Made by a program: the position numbers and the translations under genes
Notes under the pieces: generated by a model
Told to the model about the DNA's origin: nothing
Database searches by the model: none
Seen by the model: the letters and a program-made list of their open reading frames with translations, nothing else
In this document: in pieces, positions 34,671 to 42,549 of the stretch
Layout of the letters: the number at the start of each line of letters is the position of its first letter
Position numbering within the stretch: the first letter of the stretch is position 1
DNA from: Pedobacter cryoconitis
GTDB taxonomy: Bacteria > Bacteroidota > Bacteroidia > Sphingobacteriales > Sphingobacteriaceae
NCBI RefSeq assembly: GCF_014207135.1
Contig: NZ_JACHCC010000011.1
Span: 1 to 64,000 of the forward strand
Direction of reading: 5' to 3'
Length of the DNA stretch: 64,000 nucleotides

Positions 34671-35638
34671 TGCATACCATTTTTGAGTTACAGCAATTAA
34701 TTGAAAAAGCAATCAGAGAGGTCGAATACCCGGCTAATCCAGGCAAACTTTACGAACCGATAAGTTATATTATGCGTCTTGGAGGTAAAAGGATCAGACC
34801 AGTTCTGCTGCTGCTTTCCAGTGAATTGTTCAATCATGAGGCTTCCAAAGCCATGGAGGCGGCCCTGGCCATTGAAACCTTCCACAATTTCACCCTGATC
34901 CACGATGATATCATGGATAATGCCCCACTGCGCAGAGGACAGGATACCGTTCATATCAAGTGGGGAGTAAATAATGCCATTCTAAGCGGAGATGTTATGA
35001 TGGTAGAAGCCAACAAACACCTGACCCGATTAGATGCAGCTGTGCTGAAGAATGCCTTACATTGCTTCAATGCTACTGCTCAGGGAGTTTGTGAAGGACA
35101 GCAGCTTGATATGGAATTTGAGCAGCGGACAGATGTCAGCATCAGGGAATATATCAATATGATCCGGCTAAAAACTGCCGTATTGGTTGCTGGTGCGATG
35201 AAACTGGGTGCCATCGTAGCTGGGGCAACTGAAGAGGATGCTAATTATCTATATGATTTCGGGGAGAATTTCGGTATTGCTTTCCAGCTGCAGGATGATA
35301 TCCTCGATGTATTCGGCGATCCTGCAAAATTCGGAAAACAGGTTGGTGGTGATATTATTTCCAACAAACAGACATTCCTGCTGCTGAAACTAAAAGAACT
35401 GGCCAAAGGAGAGGATCTGAGTTTGCTGGAATCACAATATTCAAACACAGACTATCCTGCTAAAATAGAAGCAATCACAACCCTTTATAATCAGTATGGC
35501 ATAAGAGATCTCGCTATTACGAAAATGAAACATAGCCTGGATATTGCCTTCTCCGCACTGGATAAAGTTAGTGCAGCACCAGCTAAAAAAGATGAGCTTT
35601 TACAGCTTGCACATTCCCTGATCGAAAGGGAACATTAG
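34670..35638 (+). CDS. Polyprenyl (trans-isoprenyl) diphosphate synthase
   Basis: A 322-aa prenyl chain elongase that condenses isopentenyl diphosphate with an allylic diphosphate. The first Asp-rich motif is in HDDIMDNAPLRRGQ and the second in FQLQDDILDVFGDP. GKRIRPVLLLL (IPP-binding Lys/Arg) precedes them. Small residues before the first motif (FHNFTLIHDD) suggest a long-chain product such as the menaquinone side chain, but the length cannot be set from sequence. It overlaps the preceding gene by one base. Confidence 0.92.
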   Translation: MHTIFELQQLIEKAIREVEYPANPGKLYEPISYIMRLGGKRIRPVLLLLSSELFNHEASKAMEAALAIETFHNFTLIHDDIMDNAPLRRGQDTVHIKWGVNNAILSGDVMMVEANKHLTRLDAAVLKNALHCFNATAQGVCEGQQLDMEFEQRTDVSIREYINMIRLKTAVLVAGAMKLGAIVAGATEEDANYLYDFGENFGIAFQLQDDILDVFGDPAKFGKQVGGDIISNKQTFLLLKLKELAKGEDLSLLESQYSNTDYPAKIEAITTLYNQYGIRDLAITKMKHSLDIAFSALDKVSAAPAKKDELLQLAHSLIEREH

Positions 35639-35653
35639 GTCTTAAATTCAGAA

Positions 35654-36619
35654 CTAATTATCAACCAGGTGTTTGATTTTGTCATAGGTTAAGGGTTTCG
35701 TCAGGAAATCCTTAACAGCCCTGTAAGACTGCGCTCTGACTCGCTCTGCGGGGTCAATGGTAGAAGAGATGATCACCACATCAATTGCATTCTTTTGTTC
35801 CTCCAGCAGCTTTAAAAAGGTCCATCCATCTATTTCAGGCATATTCAGGTCAAGCAGGATTAAATCCGGCTTATTTTCCTTCAGATAATCGAGCGCATGG
35901 GTTGAACTGTCAAACTGAACTACTCTTTTATTTTTATTATGTTTAGTAATGATCATATGATGCAGCTTGTTGGTCAGTGAATCATCATCAACCAGCATAA
36001 TATGTTTGGAATCTGCTATGGCAAGATCCGACATAAAATTTCTGGGTGCCTGTTCTTTATTGATCAGTCTGTTCAGCATCTTAATAATATCATCCAGCTT
36101 CTCCGCCTGGTAATTGATATCCCTTAATAATTCTTTGATCCTGGCTGTGTCGAACGATTCCATATCGGGAAAGTTCATCAGGCTGGACAGACTCAATATA
36201 TTGGTAATAGGCGCACGAAGGTCATGAGATGCCAGATGGGAATACTCATCCAGCAACTTCATCTGATTGGACTTCCTGTTACTGTCTATGACCGTGCAGG
36301 CAACCAGCGGTTCATCGGGATCCGATAAAACCGGGGTCAATACAATCTGTAATAAAACATCATCCTGGTTTTTAACTTTTAATCGCTTCTCAATGCTAAA
36401 AGATTTCCCCTCAAAACACTCGGCGACCAGTTTTGAGAATGCCTTTTCATATTTCTGTGAAATGATTTCCACAAAAAATTCCCCACATTTGGGATTTTTG
36501 GCCAAAAAATACCCTATTTTTTCTATAGAGTGAATGTTAAAAAAAGTAATCTGGTTTTTTTTATTAAAAAGGAAATAAGAGTTATCGGCATAACAATCAC
36601 AGTAAGCATTAAGCTTCAT
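35654..36619 (-). CDS. PAS-HisKA-receiver signalling protein lacking a kinase ATPase domain
   Basis: A 321-aa cytosolic protein. Residues 1-118 look like a PAS fold (ITFFNIHSIEKIGYFLAKNP). Residues 120-190 form a HisKA dimerisation helix pair with the H-box SHLASHDLRAPITNIL and phosphoacceptor His132. A receiver domain follows directly (207-321), with acidic residues Asp211-213, phosphorylatable Asp257 in LILLDLNMPEIDGW, and Lys308 in LTKPL. No HATPase_c (N, G1, G2 boxes) lies between, so it cannot phosphorylate itself from ATP. It may pass phosphate from another kinase, or be a remnant. It is convergent with the polyprenyl synthase gene. Confidence 0.87.
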   Translation of the reverse strand: MKLNAYCDCYADNSYFLFNKKNQITFFNIHSIEKIGYFLAKNPKCGEFFVEIISQKYEKAFSKLVAECFEGKSFSIEKRLKVKNQDDVLLQIVLTPVLSDPDEPLVACTVIDSNRKSNQMKLLDEYSHLASHDLRAPITNILSLSSLMNFPDMESFDTARIKELLRDINYQAEKLDDIIKMLNRLINKEQAPRNFMSDLAIADSKHIMLVDDDSLTNKLHHMIITKHNKNKRVVQFDSSTHALDYLKENKPDLILLDLNMPEIDGWTFLKLLEEQKNAIDVVIISSTIDPAERVRAQSYRAVKDFLTKPLTYDKIKHLVDN

Positions 36620-36809
36620 AGTTGATTTCCTTTAGCATGACACAAATACAAGCACTCATTTAATTTCTTTTTAACATTTAACTAGCTACTTTAAATCCTG
36701 AGATCTCCCAATAAAGATTATCAATTTATAAAATTGGCGGTAATGGTTCGATAATTGCCTTTTTTACACCAATAGAATAATTCACAAACCAACAAAAAAA
36801 ATATTATTT

Positions 36810-37172
36810 ATGCAAGAAATTCTATCAAAGAAAATACTAGGGGCGAGAATTAAGTCATTAAGACTCGAAAAAGCTTATGCTCAGGTAGATATAGCTAATT
36901 TATTGAATTTGTCAAGAAGTAATTATTCTCAGATTGAATTGGGGAATCAGTACCCATCATTCCATACGCTTTGTGCCCTATCTAAACATTATCAGAAGAG
37001 TTACGAATGGTTATTACATGGAGAAGAAAACCAGACCGCTGCATTACTGGACCCTGTTCCGGTGGCAGGCTTACTGAATGAACTGGAAACGAGCCTTAAG
37101 AACTTCTCCACGTGTTTAGAAAAACTGGAAAATGAATTGCAAAATATAAAAGCCAGGATTGCATTATCCTAA
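36810..37172 (+). CDS. XRE-family helix-turn-helix regulator
   Basis: A 120-aa protein with a Cro/C1 helix-turn-helix at residues 10-65 (LRLEKAYAQVDIANLLNLSRSNYSQIELGNQYPSFHTLC, seen as QxxxAxxLxxSRxxxSxxExG), followed by a short helix likely to form a coiled-coil (LLNELETSLKNFSTCLEKLENELQNI). It is presumably a dimeric DNA-binding regulator; the target is unknown. Single gene, flanked by a divergent signalling gene and a shared terminator towards rpmA. Confidence 0.83.
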   Translation: MQEILSKKILGARIKSLRLEKAYAQVDIANLLNLSRSNYSQIELGNQYPSFHTLCALSKHYQKSYEWLLHGEENQTAALLDPVPVAGLLNELETSLKNFSTCLEKLENELQNIKARIALS

Positions 37173-37193
37173 GGGGTTCCAAAAATTGGCTCA

Positions 37194-37227
37194 TAAAAAA
37201 AGCCGCAACGAAAACGTAGCGGCTTTT
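37194..37227. terminator. Bidirectional intrinsic terminator between the XRE gene and rpmA
   Basis: GCCGC-A-ACG / CGT-A-GCGGC (37201-37222, loop AAAA) with one A-A mismatch is flanked by seven A on the left and five T on the right. It serves the convergent XRE gene and the rplU-rpmA operon. Confidence 0.87.
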
Positions 37228-37245
37228 TATGAGATAAGTTAAAGA

Positions 37246-37635
37246 TTATTCTGCAGAAGCAGCGTCAGCTTTAACAGCTTTTTTAACTGGTGCTTTTTTA
37301 GCAGGTGCTTCAGCTACAGGAGCTTTAGCTTTAACTACTTTTTTAGCTGGTGCAGCTTTTGCTACAACTTCGCTAATTACACTTGCAGGTAATACAGAAA
37401 CATAAGATTTGTTATCTTGTTTCTTTCTGAAAACTACAGTACCAGCAACAAGAGCGAATAAAGTATGGTCTTTACCGATACCTACGCCTTTATCAGGATG
37501 GTGTTTAGTTCCGCGTTGACGTACTAAGATGTTTCCTGCAATAGCTTCCTGACCACCAAAAATTTTGATACCTAAGCGTTTACTATGAGACTCACGTCCG
37601 TTTCTGGAACTACCGGCTCCTTTTTTATGTGCCAT
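37246..37635 (-). CDS. rpmA: Large-subunit ribosomal protein bL27 with Lys/Ala-rich tail
   Basis: The N-terminal 87 residues (MAHKKGAGSSRNGRESHSKR, the start at the peptidyl-transferase centre) are bL27. The remaining about 42 residues are an unusual low-complexity extension, AKKVVKAK/APAKKAPVKKAVKA-like, so the protein is 129 aa against about 85-90 usually. The tail composition resembles the H1-like protein at 24240. It follows rplU in the conserved rplU-rpmA order, with a 60-base gap, and a terminator comes after. Confidence 0.96.
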   Translation of the reverse strand: MAHKKGAGSSRNGRESHSKRLGIKIFGGQEAIAGNILVRQRGTKHHPDKGVGIGKDHTLFALVAGTVVFRKKQDNKSYVSVLPASVISEVVAKAAPAKKVVKAKAPVAEAPAKKAPVKKAVKADAASAE

Positions 37636-37695
37636 TTTGTTTTATATTTTATCAACTAACAGTTATAAAACTGATAATTTTTGTTTAACAACTAA

Positions 37696-38007
37696 TTATA
37701 AACTGATACCAGAGATCTGGATTTTTGTGAAATACTGGCGGTGGCCATTTTTCTTTTTGTAACCTTTTCTACGTTTCTTTTTGAAAACGATTACTTTATC
37801 GCCTTTTAAATGAGACACGATTTTAGCTGAAACAGTAGCTCCTGATAATAAAGGTGCACCTACAGAGATCTTTCCTCCGTCTTCAACCAACAATACATTG
37901 TCAAATTCAATACTAGCGCCTTCATCTCCTTGTAAACGGTGTACAAAAAGGTGCTGGTCTTTTGCAACTTTGAATTGCTGTCCTGCTATATTTACTATTG
38001 CGTACAT
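37696..38007 (-). CDS. rplU: Large-subunit ribosomal protein bL21
   Basis: A 103-aa bL21 of normal length. It begins MYAIVNIAGQQFKVAKDQ and contains the KKKRRKGYKKKNGHRQYFTKIQI block that binds 23S rRNA. The partner rpmA follows immediately downstream, the conserved bacterial order. No recognised regulatory leader is visible in the 84 bases upstream. Confidence 0.97.
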   Translation of the reverse strand: MYAIVNIAGQQFKVAKDQHLFVHRLQGDEGASIEFDNVLLVEDGGKISVGAPLLSGATVSAKIVSHLKGDKVIVFKKKRRKGYKKKNGHRQYFTKIQISGISL

Positions 38008-38091
38008 TGTTAAATAATTAGTATTTTAAATTGTTTATTTTTTTATCGAGGTGCAAATATAGAATATATATTTATAAAATCATAGCGTCTG

Positions 38092-38604
38092 CTATTTTTT
38101 CTTACCGTATCTGTCTTCAGCATCATTTATGCTCTGGGTAAGCAGCACGGTCATTTGCTTGGCTACATCCCTTAATTTGGCAATATCGCTGTAATCAGTA
38201 ACAAAAACCACCTTTTTGGTCTTACGTTTATAATTGAATATCATCACATAACGCAGTGCTTTGGATTTATTGATATCCGTCCCTGCATTGGAAATAACAT
38301 CAGGAAAGTTCCAGAACCCAAGTTCATTGGCTTTATTATGTAAATAAATAATGTCATTCTCTCTCAGCTTAACATTCGTTTTGATCAGAGAGTCTTTCTG
38401 GTTCAGGTACTGATAGTCACCAGTCGCAGAATCATAGGTATTGACAAGTTTATCTCCTTCACCCCATTTAAACTGAAAAGACACGAACTCGTCAGATCTG
38501 AATGGTGCATTTTTGATGATCGGCATATAATAAATCACACAATAGGCCAGAAAAGGGACTACTATGGTCAGCAATAAAAAGATCTTTTTCGCTTTGGTAC
38601 TCAT
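38092..38604 (-). CDS. Membrane-anchored protein of unknown function
   Basis: A 170-aa protein with one N-terminal membrane segment (IFLLLTIVVPFLAYCVIYYMP, residues 8-28) and a soluble remainder probably exposed to the periplasm. I recognise no domain; the mid-region KWGEGDKLVNTYDSATGDYQYL and YVMIFNYKRKTKKVVFVTDY suggest beta strands. It lies 45 bases downstream of the symporter gene on the same strand, so they may share a transcript. Confidence 0.65.
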   Translation of the reverse strand: MSTKAKKIFLLLTIVVPFLAYCVIYYMPIIKNAPFRSDEFVSFQFKWGEGDKLVNTYDSATGDYQYLNQKDSLIKTNVKLRENDIIYLHNKANELGFWNFPDVISNAGTDINKSKALRYVMIFNYKRKTKKVVFVTDYSDIAKLRDVAKQMTVLLTQSINDAEDRYGKKK

Positions 38605-38649
38605 TGTTTTATTTATATAAATTGTGTTTTTGTTAAGCTGGCGTATAAT

Positions 38650-40035
38650 TTAGTCTAGGGGCTCTGTAAGCTCTCCCTCCCATTTACTGACAACTGCTGT
38701 GGCGATACTGTTACCAATCACGTTCGTTGCTGACCTGCCCATATCCAGTAGAGGGTCAATACCTATTAATAAGGCCAGACCTGCTTCAGGAATATTAAAA
38801 GTTGAAATTGTTCCCGCAATTACCACCAATGAAGCCCTTGGAACTCCGGCAATACCTTTACTGGTCAGCATCAGGATCAATAACATGGTAATCTGTTGTT
38901 GAAACGATAAATGGATACCATAAGACTGCGCAATAAACAACGAAGCAAAAGTCATATATAACATAGATCCATCCAGGTTAAAGGAGTATCCTAATGGTAG
39001 TACAAAACTTACAATTTTATCCTTACAGCCAAATCTTTCCAGCTGCAGCATAGTCTTTGGATAAGCAGCCTCACTGCTGGCTGTACTGAAAGCTACTAAT
39101 ACCGGTTCTTTCATTCTGTCCATCAGGTTAAATACCCTCTTTTTCAGGATAAGATAACCGATCATAATCAGCAACAACCACAACATCAGCATACTAGAAT
39201 AAAATTCACCTATAAATAAAGCATAGGTGGATAATACACTCAACCCCTGTTTCGCTATAATAGCCGCCATCGCGCCAAATACAGCAAATGGGGCAAAATT
39301 CATTACATAACCTGTCATTTTCAGGATTACATGGGCAACACCATCAAAGAATTCAATGATAATTTTTCCTTTTTCACCAATAGCCGCAGTTGCAACACCA
39401 AAAAACAGGGAGAAGACAACGATCTGAAGAATCTCGTTAGTTGCCATCGCCTCAGCCATACTCTTTGGTATAATGTGCGAGATGAAATCCTTCATAGATA
39501 CAGCTACCTTATGAATACCAGTATCTTCATGACTACTTGGAAGCGGCAAATGCATCGCCTCACCCGGTCTGAATATATTAACCATAATCATTCCCAGGAA
39601 TAGCGATAATAAAGAGGCACTCAAAAACCAGAGCATGGTCTTACCACCTATTCTTCCCACTGCTTTGATATCCCCTACTTTAGCTACACCGACTACCAAT
39701 GTGGCAAAGACCAGTGGTGCTACAATCATTTTGATTAATCTCAGGAAAATATCGCTCAGTAAAGTAAGCGGTTCCAGCTTTTCCTCTCTGATTTTCTCAT
39801 TTTCTCTTCTGGTCTTCAGCGCTTCAGCTTTCACCGTTTTTAGTTGTGCATACTGAACACTCGTTGTATCTTTAATTGCACCAATTTTGACTTCAGTACT
39901 TTTAGCCAGATTATCAGCATTAGTAATTTTTGTATTATAAGTATCGAATGATTGTACATTTAATACGTAACCCAAGACAATGCCCAGTACCAGTGCTAAG
40001 AATATAAAGAATGTTAATCTGTTGTTTTTTGACAT
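38650..40035 (-). CDS. Dicarboxylate/amino-acid:cation symporter (DAACS family)
   Basis: A 461-aa glutamate/C4-dicarboxylate transporter of the GltP/DctA fold. Hairpin and substrate-binding motifs are conserved: AFSTASSEAAYPKTM (serine-rich HP1), GYSFNLDGSMLYMTFASLF (NxDGxxxY) and the D-rich GIDPLLDMGRSATNVIGNSIAT in TM8. It has an unusual charged insertion of about 60 residues (residues 28-90, rich in Lys/Glu/Thr) between TM1 and TM2, which should face the periplasm. It is divergent from the ECF sigma gene. Confidence 0.92.
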   Translation of the reverse strand: MSKNNRLTFFIFLALVLGIVLGYVLNVQSFDTYNTKITNADNLAKSTEVKIGAIKDTTSVQYAQLKTVKAEALKTRRENEKIREEKLEPLTLLSDIFLRLIKMIVAPLVFATLVVGVAKVGDIKAVGRIGGKTMLWFLSASLLSLFLGMIMVNIFRPGEAMHLPLPSSHEDTGIHKVAVSMKDFISHIIPKSMAEAMATNEILQIVVFSLFFGVATAAIGEKGKIIIEFFDGVAHVILKMTGYVMNFAPFAVFGAMAAIIAKQGLSVLSTYALFIGEFYSSMLMLWLLLIMIGYLILKKRVFNLMDRMKEPVLVAFSTASSEAAYPKTMLQLERFGCKDKIVSFVLPLGYSFNLDGSMLYMTFASLFIAQSYGIHLSFQQQITMLLILMLTSKGIAGVPRASLVVIAGTISTFNIPEAGLALLIGIDPLLDMGRSATNVIGNSIATAVVSKWEGELTEPLD

Positions 40036-40236
40036 TATATTTGGTTGTATGTTTTTTTTCCGAGGGTAAAACTACAATAATAAACTTATTTTCAGAACCA
40101 GTTTAGATCTGCCAAATAAAATTGTTATATTTTATTGTTTTAAAATTGGCTTAAATTATTACCGGAAAGGTGTTTTCAGCTAAAAAATATCCGGTGATTT
40201 TTTGATCATCAATAAACTGTAAACAAATAACTTAAC

Positions 40237-40248
40237 TGGTTTAAACCA
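40237..40248. promoter_or_regulatory. Perfect palindrome in the symporter/sigma-factor divergent region
   Basis: TGGTTTAAACCA is a 12-base perfect palindrome in the 300-base gap between the divergent symporter and ECF sigma genes. It could be a regulator site or a promoter part for either gene; the sequence alone does not tell. The rest of the gap is AT-rich, without a coding frame. Confidence 0.35.
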
Positions 40249-40335
40249 ATACTCTGGGGTAATTGAAAATGTAAAAACCATTTTTTACTGTAACAATTCC
40301 CTGCAAACGAGGTCAAACCCTAAAAACAACGCCCT

Positions 40336-40833
40336 TTGGATCAGAAAGACATCTTATTTAAGCAAATCTTTGATACTAACTCCAAGAAGATATTCCATTT
40401 GTGTTATGGTTATACAGGCGATGCAGATTCGGCCAATGATTTACTCCAGGAGACTTTTCTTAAAGTCTGGCAGAATCTCGATAAATTCAGACAGAAATCA
40501 CTGATCTCTACCTGGATCTACCGGATCGCAGTGAATACCTGTCTCACTTATCTCCGTTCTGAAAAAAGACAGGCTAAGGATGAACTTACAGAAAATATCA
40601 TTGAAAACCGAGTAGAAGAATTCTCAGAAAAAAATGAACAGGTAGCCCTGTTATATAAATCAATATCCAAACTGGAAGAAAACGACCGTTTAATTATTAC
40701 CATGGTACTGGATGAACTCCCTTACCACGAGATAGCCGAGATATCGGGAATCAGCGAAGGGAATCTAAGGGTAAAGATTCACCGGATTAAACAAAAACTC
40801 ACCGAATTATACAATCAGCATGCAAGAATTTGA
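40336..40833 (+). CDS. ECF-type RNA polymerase sigma factor
   Basis: A 165-aa sigma-70 family factor. Region 2 is at about residues 12-80 (IFHLCYGYTGDADSANDLLQ, then TFLKVWQNLDKF), and region 4 at about 110-160 (ELPYHEIAEISGISEGNLRVKIHRIKQKL, with an HTH typical of sigma region 4.2). The only reasonable start is TTG at 40336, because no ATG or GTG lies nearby in frame before region 2. It overlaps the membrane-protein gene by 14 bases, a common sigma/anti-sigma arrangement. Confidence 0.92.
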   Translation: MDQKDILFKQIFDTNSKKIFHLCYGYTGDADSANDLLQETFLKVWQNLDKFRQKSLISTWIYRIAVNTCLTYLRSEKRQAKDELTENIIENRVEEFSEKNEQVALLYKSISKLEENDRLIITMVLDELPYHEIAEISGISEGNLRVKIHRIKQKLTELYNQHARI

Positions 40834-41419
40834 AAACATAAAGTCTCTTTGGCAAACTCATTCCGTGGAGGTGAAGATCACCTCGGATGAGATGCTGAAC
40901 CAGGCAAAAAAAGAAGTACACTCCATCCGTACCAAATCTCTTTTCAATATTGGCGGAATGGTCATTTCCTTTCTGGCGATCAGCTCTTTGCTTTTCTATT
41001 TCGATTTTAACTCCTGGGCTACTTTCTTAGGTATCGGTATCATTGTCCTGGTGGTAGCTATCTATACCATTCTTTTATACCGCGAGCACAGGTTGATTTC
41101 AAGAAATGATTTTACAGAACATCCGGGTGCATTTCTGACCAGATTACATGAATATCAGTTAAGCCGTTTCAATTTGTACAACAAACTTTACTGGTTTTAT
41201 GCCGCAGCGATATCAGTTGGTTTCATCCTGTTTTTCTTTGAAACGTTAAGCCATCTGAATCCATGGATACAAATAGTCATTATCCTGTTCACCATATTAT
41301 GGATGGCCTTTTGCGCAACCATCCTGCGTAAATCTTATATGAATAAAGAAAAAGAGCGCATTGATCTTTTAATCGAGAAATTTGAAAGGATCAGTGCGCA
41401 ATTTAAAGAACAGGAATAA
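40820..41419 (+). CDS. Four-helix membrane protein, likely partner of the ECF sigma factor
   Basis: A 199-aa protein. A soluble N-terminus of about 40 residues (FENIKSLWQTHSVEVKITSDEM) precedes four predicted membrane helices (about 42-60, 65-85, 125-142, 148-168) and a charged C-terminal tail. It has no visible zinc-binding HxxxCxxC motif of ZAS anti-sigma factors. Overlap by 14 bases with the sigma gene makes an anti-sigma or co-regulated role plausible, by context only. Its last codons form half of a hairpin shared with the convergent gene at 41420. Confidence 0.72.
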   Translation: MQEFENIKSLWQTHSVEVKITSDEMLNQAKKEVHSIRTKSLFNIGGMVISFLAISSLLFYFDFNSWATFLGIGIIVLVVAIYTILLYREHRLISRNDFTEHPGAFLTRLHEYQLSRFNLYNKLYWFYAAAISVGFILFFFETLSHLNPWIQIVIILFTILWMAFCATILRKSYMNKEKERIDLLIEKFERISAQFKEQE

Positions 41420-41432
41420 TCAATTCCTGTTC
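41408..41432. terminator. Hairpin spanning the stop codons of two convergent genes
   Basis: GAACAGGAAT at 41408-41417 pairs perfectly with ATTCCTGTTC at 41423-41432 around a 5-base loop. The TAA of the + gene (41417-41419) and the TGA of the - gene (41422-41420) sit in and next to the loop. No T-run follows on either side, so termination efficiency is unclear. Confidence 0.55.
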
Positions 41433-41734
41433 TGATCCGATACACTTAAAATTTCTGCAACAGTCAAATCTTTAAAATAGAATCTATTGCACGCCTCAGG
41501 GCTTATATTTCCCAACCATTTGTCGTCTGGATGCCTCTCAGGTAATAAAAGCTTCATAAATTCTAAAAAACTATACCCATAGCCTTCAACATATTCTATT
41601 GGATATAATACTTTATACCATTTTGATTCATCAAAATGGTATAAAGTTAGCAGCAGAGATAATGATACATAGGGTTTTCCATCAAAATATTTAATGTAGT
41701 ATTCATCATCATATGTCCCTGCGAATTTAATCAA
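41420..41734 (-). CDS. Small protein of unknown function with TTG start
   Basis: A 104-aa acidic protein I do not recognise. The first codon is TTG (41734-41732); an in-frame stop lies 9 bases upstream and no ATG or GTG occurs in the early part. A good AAGGAG ribosome site lies 14 bases before, at 41753-41748, so a TTG start is likely. Aromatic-rich sequence (TYDDEYYIKYFDGKPYVSL) suggests a folded, non-membrane protein. It is 20 bases downstream of the DUF4369 gene, so the two could be co-transcribed. Confidence 0.6.
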   Translation of the reverse strand: MIKFAGTYDDEYYIKYFDGKPYVSLSLLLTLYHFDESKWYKVLYPIEYVEGYGYSFLEFMKLLLPERHPDDKWLGNISPEACNRFYFKDLTVAEILSVSDQNRN

Positions 41735-41754
41735 GGAGTATTATAATCTCCTTA

Positions 41755-42549
41755 TCAATTATTACCTACCCGTGGTCCATCGCCACGGGGCTCAATTTTG
41801 GAATTTATGATAGCCTGAGAAATCCATTTCCCAAGGTTAGTCTTTTTTAATTCCAATGAAAATTTATCAAACTCAGATTCAGCAATGTTATGGTTTAGGA
41901 AACCGTGTACAAAAGAAGATTGCAAAATCTCTAATGCAACGTAAGAATCATAGTTTTTTCTCATAAATTGTAGTGCTAAATCCAAAAAACCTTTATTCTG
42001 AATGTCCCTCTGACTGATCAGCTCTTTCATAAATAAAGTATCCTTGAGAGCACCATCTCCTCTTGCTTTAAATTTAGCAAGCAGAGCCTGGCTTTCTTTT
42101 TCAAGAGGCTTTAGCAGATTATGGTAGGTGGTATAATCTTTATTATTTTTAGACCCTGTAACCATGGCATCTTTAATGTTATTTGTATTTGATACAACCA
42201 GAAGAGATGAATTGGAAGACATAAGATAGACAGGCAACTGGTAGGAGTCATCAGTTGGTGGCGATGCTATATTCTTATGGTTAATGGTAAGAAACACCTT
42301 TTCGGGCACATTGTTTTTGAGTATGAACGAAAACTGATCATTAATAATTAATGTAGAATCAACTGCCTTAAAAGCAAAACCAGATGTATCGGGGTATTGC
42401 AAATAAACTTTTGTCGAGTCATTCAGTTTATTCAACCTGCCCTGGATAGTAAACCTATTTTGAGACCTTGTTATTAAAGGTATTACACAAATTACAATGA
42501 TTATTATCCCTCTCATTACGGGTATTTTATTCTTTAACCTCTTCGACAT
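41755..42549 (-). CDS. DUF4369 domain protein without thioredoxin domain
   Basis: A 264-aa protein with a hydrophobic N-terminal segment (GIIIIVICVIPLITRSQ). It matches the DUF4369 domain (about residues 32-130, FTIQGRLNKLNDSTKVYLQYP). In Bacteroidota this domain usually precedes an AhpC/TSA or thioredoxin domain with CxxC; here the protein ends without one, so it is either a stand-alone form or a shortened one. The N-terminal 23 bases overlap the preceding lipoprotein gene. The extreme C-terminus contains a near-duplicate RGDGPRVG stretch. Confidence 0.7.
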   Translation of the reverse strand: MSKRLKNKIPVMRGIIIIVICVIPLITRSQNRFTIQGRLNKLNDSTKVYLQYPDTSGFAFKAVDSTLIINDQFSFILKNNVPEKVFLTINHKNIASPPTDDSYQLPVYLMSSNSSLLVVSNTNNIKDAMVTGSKNNKDYTTYHNLLKPLEKESQALLAKFKARGDGALKDTLFMKELISQRDIQNKGFLDLALQFMRKNYDSYVALEILQSSFVHGFLNHNIAESEFDKFSLELKKTNLGKWISQAIINSKIEPRGDGPRVGNN

